Assembly: GCF_029227915.1 (NCBI RefSeq)
Contig: NC_079885.1
Span: 5,456,001 to 5,520,000, forward strand
Direction of reading: 5' to 3'
Length of the DNA stretch: 64,000 nucleotides
Source of the DNA: Hydractinia symbiolongicarpus
Taxonomy: Eukaryota > Cnidaria > Hydrozoa > Anthoathecata > Hydractiniidae
Shown here piece by piece: positions 10,718 to 20,403 of this stretch (position 1 is its first letter; every line of letters begins with the position of its first letter). Below the pieces are notes generated by a model. It did no database searches. It was not told the DNA's origin and saw nothing but the letters and a program-made list of their open reading frames with translations. Both the position numbers and the translations under genes were made by a program.

Positions 10718-13700
10718 TTATTCCCTTGCAGACGCTAGGCGGTAATGGCCTCTGGCAAGCTTTGTAATCTGGTCCGGTTGTGCAATCCGTTTATCGTCTG
10801 CCCTGTTTAATGCCAACTTACTCACCTCTTGGGTATACACCTTATGGCCCTTGTTTTTGATTAGCACTTATCTCTTGTATATGTCAACGCCCTCTTCCAG
10901 ACATCGTTGATAGTCATCGAAGGTTATCGACTTCTTGGTGACACACCTCTTCACACCATTCGCTTTTCGATCACCGCCTTCCTTGGTAAGGCTCTTCTAC
11001 GCATGTAGCTTAGCCCTGAGGGTGATGAATTCAGTCATTATATTAACACCTAATTCGTCCTTCATTAAGCCTACCACCTTCTTGTTTTTCCCTATTGGGA
11101 GAGGCCTTCTATCATTGAGATCATAGGCACTTGTATCGAAGCGTGCCTCAACATCCTTTGCATTATCCTCATAAACGTCGTGGATTCGTATATGGTATAC
11201 GAACGAGTCTGTGTCCATATAGCAGATCCGCAGCTTGCTACCGTATTTGGGCTGCATATAGCCATAGTGGAACTCATACATCACCATTTTTGACATGTCC
11301 AATATAGCCTGTCCTATATACACGGGCTTGTTCATTTTGACCTCTGTTTTACCCATCTCTACACCTAGGAGGTGCTTGCTAAACCGATTTACACCCTTGA
11401 AATTCGCCTTCATCACAAGCTTCACATATTTGTCCTCATTGGTTACCAGCTGGATGTTGCGGTGGTTCCAAATATTCTTCATCGAGACCGAGAGGTTCAT
11501 AAGTTTATAAAAGTCCTTCTTGAACTCGTTTTTGGCAGCCGTTCTCAACCTCGTATTGTGATCGATGTACCCCTTCAACCATGCCTTCTGGTTAAACCGG
11601 ATGACTCTGTGTACTTCCTTTAATTCAAGCCCATGCTTTATAGCCTCATAAAGGGCTCTAATATGCACCACATATCGACGTTTATCACTCAGATTCGGTA
11701 CTAATTTCTCAACATTATGCACCATCTTGCGTTCGGGTAGGAACGGTAGCTCATTATGTTTATCGCTCAGCTCCCTCTAATATGTACTCATGCTTGTTCC
11801 CTTCAACGAGCTTCCCGATCCGCCTTTCGGTGAATGCCTCAATGTTCGATACCCATTTGAAACCATCTGTTGGTAGGTCTTGACGCATTACCCACCCATA
11901 TAGATTGTTTGCATCCAGATATTGGAAGTAGGAGGATTCAACCTCTGGATCGTACTGATCTCCCATATACTTGTTATTGGCTTTGGCATATCTGTGTACA
12001 GCCTGGGTTATACCTCCCCGGATACCCTATTCAAATATCAATAGCATGTCGGGGTCAGTCAGAAGCTCTAGTTTTATACCCGTAAATTTCAGTGCTGCAT
12101 TCCATGTCAAGCCAGGTGCTAAGTAGAAATGGGCGGGATCAAGCTTTCAATTGTCCAGGCAGAAACCACGAAATGTCTCGAAGACGTCGGCTAATAGCAG
12201 GACGTCTATTATCAGGTAGATATCATGGTAGTCTCCATAGTGATGTTATCACCTTATGGGGTAATGACATTCCATACATAGGTGTAGTCCCCGTCGCTTA
12301 TACCATTCTTATTTAGCTTGCTGTAAAAGGCCTCCCTTGGTGGTAGTTCCAGCTCTTCGAATCTGTGCCATCCTTCCATGTACTCATAGGGGTACACGCC
12401 CTTTCTCAGCATCAGTCTGAATACATCATCCTTGTCGATGAATTTGGCAATAGATGGTACGTTTGCCTTTACCCGGTCTCGATTAAGCGACTTTGTGGTA
12501 CTCGAGTCGCAATTTTTACACCAAAACCTTGCCATGTATTCAGCGTCTATGCTCTGGAATTCTAGGCAGGTATTTGCACACTGATTACATTTTATACCAG
12601 CGGCGTTTGTTCTAATGAGATTGCTTGCCAATTTATCCAGGCTGGATGGCATATGTCGACAACTATTGATAAACCTAATTTCGATTGTCTTGTACGCCTC
12701 CCCATCACCAGATCCCATACCTCCGAGTGGTACCTTAATTTAAACGTTGAAGCTTATATATTTCTCTGTATTCTCGGCGATGCACCCAATATCCTGCATG
12801 TTGTACTTCTCACCCAGTTCTGGGATAAACAGGTGGGCATCATACCCCGAAAGGTTGTGGAATATCACGGGTATATGGCTAGGTATCTTGTATTTGAGAT
12901 TACAGCTGTTATGCACTGCACCCCTATATAACCCGGTATAGTGGCAATGGTCCCTGCCTTTACGGTTATTCTTGCCGTCACCGAAGGATTTCAAACATAT
13001 ATGGCATTTTGATGCCTCGTTGTGCTCCCTTTTTAGGATCTCTGTTTGGGGTTTTATGTCCTGCTGCGGGTATGTATTATATAATCTTTTAACCTCATCC
13101 TCCAGGTGGTTGACAAAGCGGGTGATGCAGTCCTTGCCGCAGCACACCGTTAGTGGATTTCGTACATCCCCATAGGCAAATGTGCTATAGGTACACCATC
13201 CAGATGGTACGTGCTTGCTCAACTTTTTAGTCTTGGTCTCTCTGGCATCCTCTACCGGGACTAGCAGACTCTCGAAATCTGCATATATTGCAAAGGGTAC
13301 CTTAAATTGCATCTCTGTAGAAAAACCATTTTTTGGACTCTCCCGGCATTGTAATTTTAACAGCCCCGTGGTCCTTACAGTAGCCATAGTGCTTATTTCT
13401 CAATTCAATTGTCGGAAAAGCCTGCAAACAATTTAGGCAGAAGTGCATTTTTGCTGTGTTTTTTTGAGGTCTCAATACCCAGGAGCCGCAAGAGACTTTT
13501 GATGGCCGTATAGTGGTTCTTCTTGCCATCAGTGATGTACAGTAGATTCACCTGCTTGCCACGCCCGTTATGCGCCGATCGATGTAGGATATTGATCCTC
13601 TTTCCATCTATATAGAGGGAACTTTATACCATCCCAAGTATAAAAGCCTACGTAGGGTTTCATCTGGGAAATTCTATTTGGGTTCTTCACTATCTCCCCA

Positions 13701-14362
13701 TGATGGAGTGATGCTATAATGGCCCATTTGGCACACTCCTCATCATCATTTCTCGGGTTAAGCCTTCTTAGACACTATCCATTTAGGTAGTTTGATGTAC
13801 GATGAGCCTCTTGTTAGTTTCAATTTATGGAAGTCTACATCAAGGTGTAGTATTCGACCGATCGTAAAGCCACTTTTGGGGAATGCCGGGTTTTCCACAT
13901 GTGTTTTAACTTGGGCAAACATCCTATCCAGCATGTCATCTACGTCGTTACCCTGGAATGTCGAGGCCATATTACTATGGAAGACTTTATTCGCCTCCTC
14001 ATACTTGTCTTTGGTTCTCTCTATTGGCTTCCTCCAATGTATCCATAGTGACAGCTGTATCTTTGCGGACCCCATATCTTCTACCTGCCTCTTAACTAAG
14101 GTTTTCACGTTTGGTTGCACCATCCCTATAAACCCGTCGACGTCCGTTCCTCCTATATCGGGAATTCGAAAACTTCGGAAGGTCCTATGGTGAACATGTT
14201 TATGCTCCTGAGGCGTAAAATCTTGCCCCGGCTGTTCATGTAGATAGTCCTCGTTAGCATCCTGTTTGACTTCATCATGCAGTGTAGGTGTTGTATTTGC
14301 TGCCCTGCGATAGAGCCCCATAACAGTACGTTTGAAGTGCGCATAGGCCCTCTTAACTAATA
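10718..14362 (-). pseudogene. Protein-primed family B DNA polymerase (element 0)
   Basis: Polinton polymerases replicate the element from a terminal protein. Visible from N to C: DFTPQEHKHVHHRTFRSFRI, a LTRGSSYI block, a Cys-His segment (MHFCLNCLQAF), exonuclease motif AIYADFESLL, HNLSGYDAHLFIPEL, motif A (YLDANNLYGWVMRQDL), a degenerate motif B (KNEFKKDFYKLMNLSVSM) and motif C (CYMDTDSFVYHI). Motif B has lost the Gly seen in element 2 (LSVFGKTME). The gene is broken into several frames (14483-13758, 13529-13302, 13387-12740, 12718-12254, 11966-11760, 11725-10997). Confidence 0.85.
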
Positions 14363-15317
14363 TGTTAGTGATGAACTCAGATAGTTTATCCGGATGGTGT
14401 GTATACATAGGTGAAGATTTATCATAGCACATCCGTATTTCATTCTCAACAATGTTACTGCTCAAGAAAAAACAAGTGATCAATTCTTTACGACAACATT
14501 GGACTTTTTAAACAAATAGTAAATTGATGACGTTACAAAAGGCGCTCACAAACAGTGAAGATAGAAATATTATTTTATGTATAACGTACTAAATATTGAT
14601 AGAATTAAAGGAATCAGCTGAAAAATATGATGATTAAAATTATTCTGCGCACTTTGTATAATTTTTATAATGCAAAAATGTCAGATTGCCATTATTGAAT
14701 TTAAAGAATCTGGCGAATTATGTGTGTAAGTGCTTACGTGATTTTTGTGCAGAACAATTTACGTGTTTCACGATGAGAATTGTCTTATTGTTTTGTGTTG
14801 TTTGTAGTGGTTGTTGTGATTGTTGTTGGAGGGTTTTTTCTTTTGTTCTTCCTTTTTTGATTTGTTTTGTTCTTTGTTTTTTAGTTTTCGTTTTCGTTTT
14901 TTGTTTTTCTTTGTTTGTATTGTTTTTTTTTAAAGATAAATAAATAATCCTTTGTTTATTTGATACCTGCTGAACAATTTATTTTATTAAAAGCGTTGTT
15001 GTTACGTATCACTAACTCGTGAATCCTAAATCCGATTAATTTCGGTTATCAATGCAAAATAAATATTCTAAAAAAAAAAAATAAAGCGTGCCTTTGAACA
15101 GAAATATTTCCTCTTTCGTTTTTTCGTATGGTGTAATTAACTTCAAATTTTGTTCCATCTTTTACAAATGACTGCAAATTCATATTAAACAAGTTTTATT
15201 TTTGCACTATCATTACCCCATTGTTATAATTTTTGTCTTTCTCTTTCAAGGTTAACCCTCCTTATTCACTGCGTACTCTTCCTCTAAAGAAAGTAACCTG
15301 CACTTCTTTCTAAAGAA
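14363..15317. other. Non-coding spacer left of element 1
   Basis: AT-rich with a T-rich run around 14800-14940. The hydrophobic frame through that run is low-complexity and has no supported function. No terminal repeat of element 0 was found here. Confidence 0.4.
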
Positions 15318-15505
15318 ATGAAAACAATTTCAAAACTACATTTTATTGTCTTTCTTACGGTAACAGTCTGTTTGTGTTCCAACAGTTGCGTCATACATTT
15401 TTACCAATAAAAATTTAGCAATAATCTTCCGATAATACTAGGTTTAATCGCTATTACCGGTAAAATGATTAACCGTGGGACTCGAGTGAAATTGTTTTGA
15501 ACTGT
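15318..15505 (+). repeat. Dispersed host repeat, uninterrupted copy
   Basis: This copy runs from TTTCAAAACTACATTTTATT through ACGGTAACAGTCTGTTTGTG and AATTTAGCAATAATC to ACCGTGGGACTCGAGTGAAA. A second copy starts at about 15645 and is cut by element 1, resuming at 48065. A more diverged copy is near 49100-49215. It shows what the element 1 target looked like before insertion. Confidence 0.65.
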
Positions 15506-15644
15506 GGGGTAATAATTGTGATAATCAAGACCTTTTGACTGCACAAAAAGATCTATCCCAAAACTCACAAGACTGCTCAATCTCCTCAGCTACGTGCTGC
15601 TGTGGTAGCGGTTTTTTTAAAAATTAATCATTTTTTACTTTGAT

Positions 15645-15730
15645 CCAAAACAGTTTCAAAAACTACATTTTATGACATTCGAACGGTAACAGTCTGTTTT
15701 TGTCCCAATAATATATAAATTTAGCGGTAG
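15645..15730 (+). repeat. Dispersed repeat, left half split by element 1
   Basis: CAAAAACTACATTTTATGAC through ACGGTAACAGTCTGTTTTTG to AATTTAGCGGTAG matches the copy at 15318-15505 up to the element boundary. Its last five bases, GGTAG, are the left target duplication. Confidence 0.65.
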
Positions 15731-15975
15731 GGAGAATATAAAATGTATGTTCCAGCGCAATGCACATCTCGCACACGCGCACGCCCACGGTCAGCCGCAA
15801 CAATTTCCTAATATACAGTGCTTCACCCTGCCTAGCCATGGTTATTACCTATTAGACAGTAATGAGTAAGGGTAAAGTCCCTAATAAGTAATGATGTCAT
15901 CTGCAGAATAAAACGTCCAAAATTTTTCTAGCGCAATTTCCCTAATAATCAATGGGCATACAGGGGAAGTTCCCT
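15731..15975 (+). repeat. Element 1 left terminal inverted repeat
   Basis: Begins GGAGAATATAAAATGTATGT and is an inverted copy of 47819-48064 with scattered substitutions. It contains GC-rich CGCACACGCGCACGCCCACG and repeated TCCCTAATAA units. Similarity ends after AAGTTCCCT. Confidence 0.9.
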
Positions 15976-16057
15976 AGTGATAGTAATATTCACCAAAAAT
16001 CCAATGCATGGGCAGTAAATCTCGGTAATCTTCGGACCTTGTTGAAATATATATAAA

Positions 16058-16432
16058 ATGGTACTCTGTTACTGGTGCGCCGTAGAACTACGCAACAAAG
16101 TCTGGTGCCCCATGAGATACAACCCTCCACATGTGAGTACGACGAAATCTGGCTTTTATCGTGTCAAGGAAAATATGGCTGCCCATATGAGCGATGGTGG
16201 CGAGTACATATACCGGGGCTACTTTTGTGGAGATGCGTGCTGCTTGGCTTATGTGGAAGAGCGAAAGGTGTATGCCAGTGCGTATGAAATATCGCTGTGC
16301 CTGTTGAAAAGGCGTTGTAAAAGAAGGCCTTCCCCGGACTGGAGACGCCTCAAAAGACCTGACGCAAAAGGAATTTTTAGGGTTGGCTTGAGGCCAAGGT
16401 TATCTTACAACATTGTTGTAATATACCTATAA
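16058..16432 (+). CDS. FCS-like zinc-finger protein, Polinton cargo
   Basis: The 124-residue product starts with CYWC (residues 4-7) and has YFCGDACCLAYV around residues 54-65: two Cys pairs, the second in an F-C-x-x-x-C setting resembling FCS/MYM-type zinc fingers found in large DNA viruses. The C-terminus is strongly basic (KRRCKRRPSPDWRR) and could bind nucleic acid. The start follows AATATATATAAA directly. The frame is intact. It is the first gene inside the left repeat of element 1 and has no counterpart in element 2. The zinc-finger family is inferred from Cys spacing. Confidence 0.6.
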   Translation: MVLCYWCAVELRNKVWCPMRYNPPHVSTTKSGFYRVKENMAAHMSDGGEYIYRGYFCGDACCLAYVEERKVYASAYEISLCLLKRRCKRRPSPDWRRLKRPDAKGIFRVGLRPRLSYNIVVIYL

Positions 16433-16436
16433 TAAA

Positions 16437-16628
16437 ATGAGCGTCAACTGCCAATATAGCTTTAAAAGTATGGAATTCATGACCTTCCTGACCGGCATTG
16501 GTCTCTCCCTTCCACTTATAGCATTAGCATGTGTACAAGAATCGGAAAGAGAGAAGTATAATAAGCAGAGGGTTCAAGACCTATGGGATGCCCTAGAAGA
16601 TGACCGTCCTTGCAGCTGTGGTGAATAA
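16437..16628 (+). CDS. Small single-pass membrane protein
   Basis: 63 residues with one transmembrane segment (FMTFLTGIGLSLPLIALACV, residues ~14-33), followed by a charged helix (QESEREKYNKQRVQDLWDAL) and a CSCGE end. It starts 4 bp after the zinc-finger gene, directly after CCTATAATAAA. Position in a tight co-directional block of small genes suggests a late viral-type operon-like cluster. No family recognised. Confidence 0.55.
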   Translation: MSVNCQYSFKSMEFMTFLTGIGLSLPLIALACVQESEREKYNKQRVQDLWDALEDDRPCSCGE

Positions 16629-16805
16629 ATGGAACAATGTAACGACTGTGAACGTATATTGGATGCGTATGATAGATGCTACTGCGGGCGTTGGTTCCTG
16701 ATAAAGGGTAAAATGTTGTGCTGGTACTGCTATCATGAATATATTACGTATAACAGTGGTGGCTGTGCGTGCACAATGACTTGTAATACTCTGGCGGCCT
16801 TTTGA
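16629..16805 (+). CDS. Small Cys-rich protein
   Basis: 58 residues with ten Cys in CNDC, CYCGRW, CWYC and CACTMTC arrangements, likely a zinc-binding fold. It starts at the stop of the preceding gene (GAATAAATGG), so the two genes abut. The frame is open to TGA at 16803. No homologue is present in element 2. Function unknown. Confidence 0.5.
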   Translation: MEQCNDCERILDAYDRCYCGRWFLIKGKMLCWYCYHEYITYNSGGCACTMTCNTLAAF

Positions 16806-16822
16806 AATATACAATAAAGAAG

Positions 16823-17366
16823 ATGCTGAAATTTGAAAATGAGCTTGTCAAACCTAAATTATTCTATCAATTTGCGGGCACCTTCACAGATATCGACGAT
16901 ATCAACGTGGACTATCTAACAATATTGGACCCTATTCCCGCCAATGGAGGTAAGGATCAAAGGTACATTATAGGCTACCATACACAGGACTTTGTAGTAG
17001 CACTCAGGGTGAAAACCCCTAAAATCTGGTATGTGCATGGAGTGACCCGGTACAACGCTAATGCTGTACCGACAATGAGCCTTGATTTTGAAGAGTATTC
17101 CGATTGGATCCAAAAATATCGTCAAATCTAGGCTAAAATTGAAAAGCTAATATGTGAGAAATTGACGACGGAGCCTGTGAAAAAGGACCGTTACGTGAAC
17201 GCAAAACCCAAATACTACAAGGACGCAATCACAACTAAATTCTGGCATACCGTATGATGAACCCTGCCAAGCCAGTGCCATCCTGACAAAAACCACTACC
17301 CTCAGGTACATATTACGGAATGTAGGTACAAAGGCATTAAAAAGGAATGGTTGCTGGGTAAGGATT
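16823..17366 (+). pseudogene. Conserved Polinton-type protein, broken
   Basis: The start follows ATATACAATAAAG. The first 102 codons are open (FAGTFTDIDDINVDYLTILD; YIIGYHTQDFVVALRV), then an in-frame TAG at 17129-17131. The reading continues with YVNAKPKYYKDAITTKFW and, after a frameshift near 17262, with NHYPQVHITECRYKGIKKEW to the TAG at 17364. I recognise the general pattern as one recurrent in cnidarian Polintons but do not know its role. The stop lies in the arm of a perfect hairpin. Confidence 0.5.
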
Positions 17367-17403
17367 AGTATATTTTATAGGCCAAGACCTATAAAATATA
17401 CTA
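17364..17403 (+). terminator. Perfect stem-loop between convergent genes (element 1)
   Basis: Two 17-base arms pair perfectly (TTAGTATATTTTATAGG and its complement) around a 6-base loop. It begins at the stop codon of the plus-strand gene and lies before the end of the minus-strand Z gene. The position suggests 3'-end formation for one or both transcripts. Confidence 0.6.
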
Positions 17404-17464
17404 AATTAAGGGCTGCAAGCAGGAGGTGTGTCTACATAGTGCTTGCATACTGTACAGATTGCAT

Positions 17465-18093
17465 TTTTTTTTTAAATTTCATGTTTTCTCTCTTTCCTTT
17501 CTTCCTTTCGGCCTTTCGCAACTAGCTGGGCATGCTCTTGTTCGTTGATGTTGTTCACAATCCTATTAAAGCGCTGTCGCTTTTGTTTCTTTAGCAACAT
17601 CTGCCTTTCCTTCTCTCTGCTTATAAGGTTAAATTCGTTGTCACTGATGACTCCATTCTCAATGGCTTTTTAGATGAGATCAACAATAGAGTTCAATTTC
17701 GATTCGGCGAGTAGCCTAATTCCCTCATGTTTCTTGGATTTGACACCGAGCCTTTTTTAGGCGTTCCGGAGACCAACTTGCCCTATTCCAACCGCAATCG
17801 TGAGTTCCCTCCATGCCAATAGCCAAGGAACCCTAGGCCCGACGCTATAGCTCTGATACCAAGTTTAGACGTAATAACACTTACACCAAGCAGACCATGG
17901 TTGCAGAAACGTACCCACATGTTATGAATTTTAAATTTCTTTGCAAGCTTGTTCCGCTCCTGGATTTCATCTCATAGATATACCTCTATTTCCTTAATCT
18001 TTTTAAGCCTAAAGACCTGTCCTTCATCCTGTATATCTGCGTCTTGCGCAGGTCACTTGGTAGAATCGGGAACAGCTTGGATATATCGCTCAT
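17465..18093 (-). pseudogene. Conserved protein Z of Polintons (element 1)
   Basis: Homologue of the open gene at 37865-38443. The start (ATG at 18093) follows AAGAATAAAG. Recognisable stretches include LKKIKEIEVYL, ERNKLAKKFK, a hydrophobic middle, LGVKSKKHEGIRLLAESKLN and VISDNEFNLISREKERQMLL, ending in a Lys/Glu-rich tail. Stops and frameshifts break it. The first 41 bases overlap the end of the penton-like gene. Function unknown. Confidence 0.6.
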
Positions 18094-18669
18094 CTTTATT
18101 CTTAAAGAACATCACGTTTTTTTCATGGTGGAAGACGTCTGTCAACATAAACTCGAGGCAATCGGTTGAACCGATCGGCGGAAGGTACGTTGGGGTATCA
18201 AAACTCCAGGTTGACCTATCTCCCCATGCATTTAACTCTTCGGTGGGAAGCAAGGCCAAAATTTTAGACTTTTTACCGTAAATGTCGGTTCTGTATAGAG
18301 CATCGTAGTCACCCTTCATATAATACTTTTTTGCAGGGTTGTAGGGTAGGCCAAAAAGCTCTTGCAATGGTTGATGAATCACCACCGTATAGCCATCGCT
18401 GACACAGAGCCTGCAGTAGCCGTTTTTAAGGACGAAAAGTTTGATCTTATCTTCCGCCTGGCGATTGACGATACTCGCAATATCCTCTATCCTGTACAGA
18501 CCACTAAGGATCTCGATCCGAGTCACCCTCTGGTCAGGCCCCACCTTACGTAGTAAACTATGTATTGCCATACAACTTCAACCATCCAGGTTGAATGCTG
18601 ATGGATTTTAGAACTATAGACCTCGAAAATCGTAGGCTTCTCGATATCTGTAATATACATTTGTTTCAT
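18053..18669 (-). pseudogene. Penton-like minor capsid protein candidate (element 1)
   Basis: The product begins MKQMYITDIEKPTIFE, loses frame, and resumes at 18571. The C-terminal two thirds (KIKLFVLKNGYCRLCVSDGY; IHQPLQELFGLP; TWSFDTPTYLPPIGSTDCLE) matches the element 2 copy at 37208. The β-rich pattern, ~210-residue length and place next to the virion genes suggest the single jelly-roll vertex protein of Polintons. That assignment is inferred, not shown. It is divergent from the gene at 18693, sharing a palindrome. Confidence 0.5.
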
Positions 18670-18695
18670 CCTTTTCTTCTAAGAAGAAAAGGATG
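18667..18695. promoter_or_regulatory. Divergent start-codon palindrome (element 1)
   Basis: Two perfect 14-base arms (CATCCTTTTCTTCT and AGAAGAAAAGGATG) surround one A. The outer CAT and ATG are the start codons of the minus and plus genes, so the two starts are only 23 bp apart. The same layout recurs in elements 2 and 3. Confidence 0.65.
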
Positions 18696-19918
18696 AATAT
18701 ATACAAATATAATCCCTCGTCAAAGTATAAAAGTAACAGGGGAGAATGGCCACTTGGTACTACAAATCTTGAGCAACAAGACCTGTACGTGAGTACAGAC
18801 TCCCATATATCCGTGGTATTTCCGGAGTTTACCAAGTATGCCATCAGGGTCTCAACAAAATACCTTGATGACCCCGTTCAACTGGGTTGAAAAGGGCAGG
18901 CGTTAGACTACTGGAATATCCAGATAAATTTCGCTACCTATTGCGCAACTACCACATTAGGCATCTGTGCCTAGCACATGTCGGGTTCTGTACTCCTTAT
19001 CAATTCGATCTTCACATTTCACGTCTATTACCACATGCGCCGCATTGTTGCTAGATTGAAGGTTCCCATGCCGTATGATGATCCGTTCTCGCAGTATAAA
19101 AACCCCTACTCAATCTCGAGATATGCACAGATACACCGTGAGTATGGCGCAGATCCTAACGCTTTGTACTAGTTTAAGGCGGTCATGTCGTTGTTGACGA
19201 ATGGCCGTTAGTGGCCTATGGTTGATGGGGACTGGGCTAAATTTATCATGCCTACAAGTCAGGATTTGACCTCTGGAGGGTTGACAAAGCTAAGCGAGAG
19301 TATCAGGGTTTACGTGGTCTTAATGCTGGGGTCTCAAGCAGGGTCCAAGACATCCTTAGTCGGGTCCAGTGCAGACAACTATACAGCAAGGCAAATCTTA
19401 TTGCAAAAATTTGAGGCCATGGTGCAACGTAAAGAGAACGTAAGCCATGACATCACCGAATTTCAGAAGGTTTTACAGTATGTGAAGACGCAGGTGAATT
19501 TTGCTGTAATGCATGGCGTACATATGTTGCCCTCGGATATGAACTTACGCATAGGCAAGATTGTGGGGTACAACAACAATATTTTGATCGCGCCTGCAAA
19601 TGCAATAATAGGCATCCAACTTGACTTTAATAATAAGCCTATTGCGGGCATGCGTCTCCGGCACCCCCTATACACACTATACCACCCACAAAGCATACCA
19701 TCAGACATGTGGCAGCTATCAAATCACATCCCAAGCATGCGGAGCATACCATCAGACATGTGGCAGATATCAAATTACCTCCCAAGCATACTACAAGACA
19801 TGCTAAATCGCCTCATATACCAGAACAACGTCAACAAAACCAGCATGAGGATACCAAGACTGTTGTGATAATAAAAGGAGTAGGTATCATCCTAGCCTAT
19901 ATATGGCTCAAAAAATAG
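18693..19918 (+). pseudogene. Large putative virion protein with C-terminal membrane anchor (element 1)
   Basis: A ~400-residue product in broken frames. It begins MNIYKYNPSSKYKSNRG, continues through FATYCATT and INSIFTFHVYYHMRRI, then from 19218 QDLTSGGLTKLSESIRVYVV and a QVNFAVMHGVHMLPSD region. A degenerate Ser/His-rich stretch with a 50-base near-duplication (SIPSDMWQ repeated, 19697-19790) precedes the C-terminal anchor VVIIKGVGIILAYIWLKK. Homologues lie at 36049-37191 and 52354-53385. A capsid-associated role is inferred from position. Confidence 0.55.
19697..19790 (+). repeat. Short tandem duplication in the virion gene
   Basis: The string AGCATACCATCAGACATGTG recurs 51 bases apart, each followed by GCAGATATCAAAT-like sequence; a third partial unit follows. 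It encodes repeated SIPSDMWQ-like segments and probably arose by replication slippage. Confidence 0.6.
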
Positions 19919-19920
19919 GA

Positions 19921-20179
19921 CTTATTTCCTGATATAGAGCACGACAAACACAGCAGCGACAGCGGCCATATACAAGTGCTTGGCCGCATATTTCACGAAA
20001 GTTGACGCTACCCTCAGAAAGAAGGAGAAACCGGTACCAATAATACCGGTTTATGCAGCACCTGCCTTGCATGCCAGATATTTAAGAAAGTTTCCAAGCC
20101 TCTCAATTGCTTTTGTATGAACCCTTTTTCACCACTCCCCGCGGCACTTCCCCCTGCAGCAGCCGCCGCTGCACCCCTC
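19921..20179 (-). pseudogene. Coiled-coil membrane protein, C-terminal half (element 1)
   Basis: This is the distal part of the gene that starts at 39480, separated from it by 18.9 kb of element 2. It encodes an Ala/Gly-rich stretch (AAAAAGGSAAGSGEKGF), IQKQLRGLETFL and a C-terminal membrane segment (AAVAAVFVVLYIRK). The matching intact order in element 2 is at 35417-36012. The stop lies 3 bp from the stop of the convergent virion gene. Confidence 0.75.
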
Positions 20180-20360
20180 AGAGATAGGAAAATGTTTGTT
20201 CTGGGACAGTCGACAGACGACGAAGACAATTCCCGAAATCCGATATCCCAATTCCGACAAATCCGAAACGAAATCTGATTCCGATAAAATCTCACGCATG
20301 CACAATAGCGACTATCGGGAATAATGCTGACATCAACAAAAATAGAGATTGCGCAAGTGA
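20180..20360 (+). repeat. Element 2 left terminal inverted repeat
   Basis: Begins AGAGATAGGAAAATGTTTGT and includes CACGCATGCACAATAGCGAC. It is the inverted copy of 38904-39086 with a few substitutions. The polymerase ATG lies 43 bp inside. Confidence 0.9.
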
Positions 20361-20403
20361 ATACTGTCCCAGAACTTTTAGTTGAATTCTATATACAATA
20401 AAG

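Larger units (their letters stand above)
10511..14362 (-). mobile_element. Polinton fragment (element 0): polymerase and adjacent membrane gene
   Basis: A protein-primed DNA polymerase gene and the small membrane-protein gene that follows it match the polymerase ends of elements 1 and 2. No terminal inverted repeat or capsid gene is attached, so this is a truncated copy. The polymerase N-terminus loses similarity upstream of about 14362. It lies just left of element 1 and in the orientation of that element's polymerase. Confidence 0.8.

Noticed and set aside
14686-14943. 85-codon hydrophobic, Cys- and Phe-rich frame
   Set aside because: It runs through a T-rich low-complexity tract; composition alone explains it and no family or promoter motif supports it.
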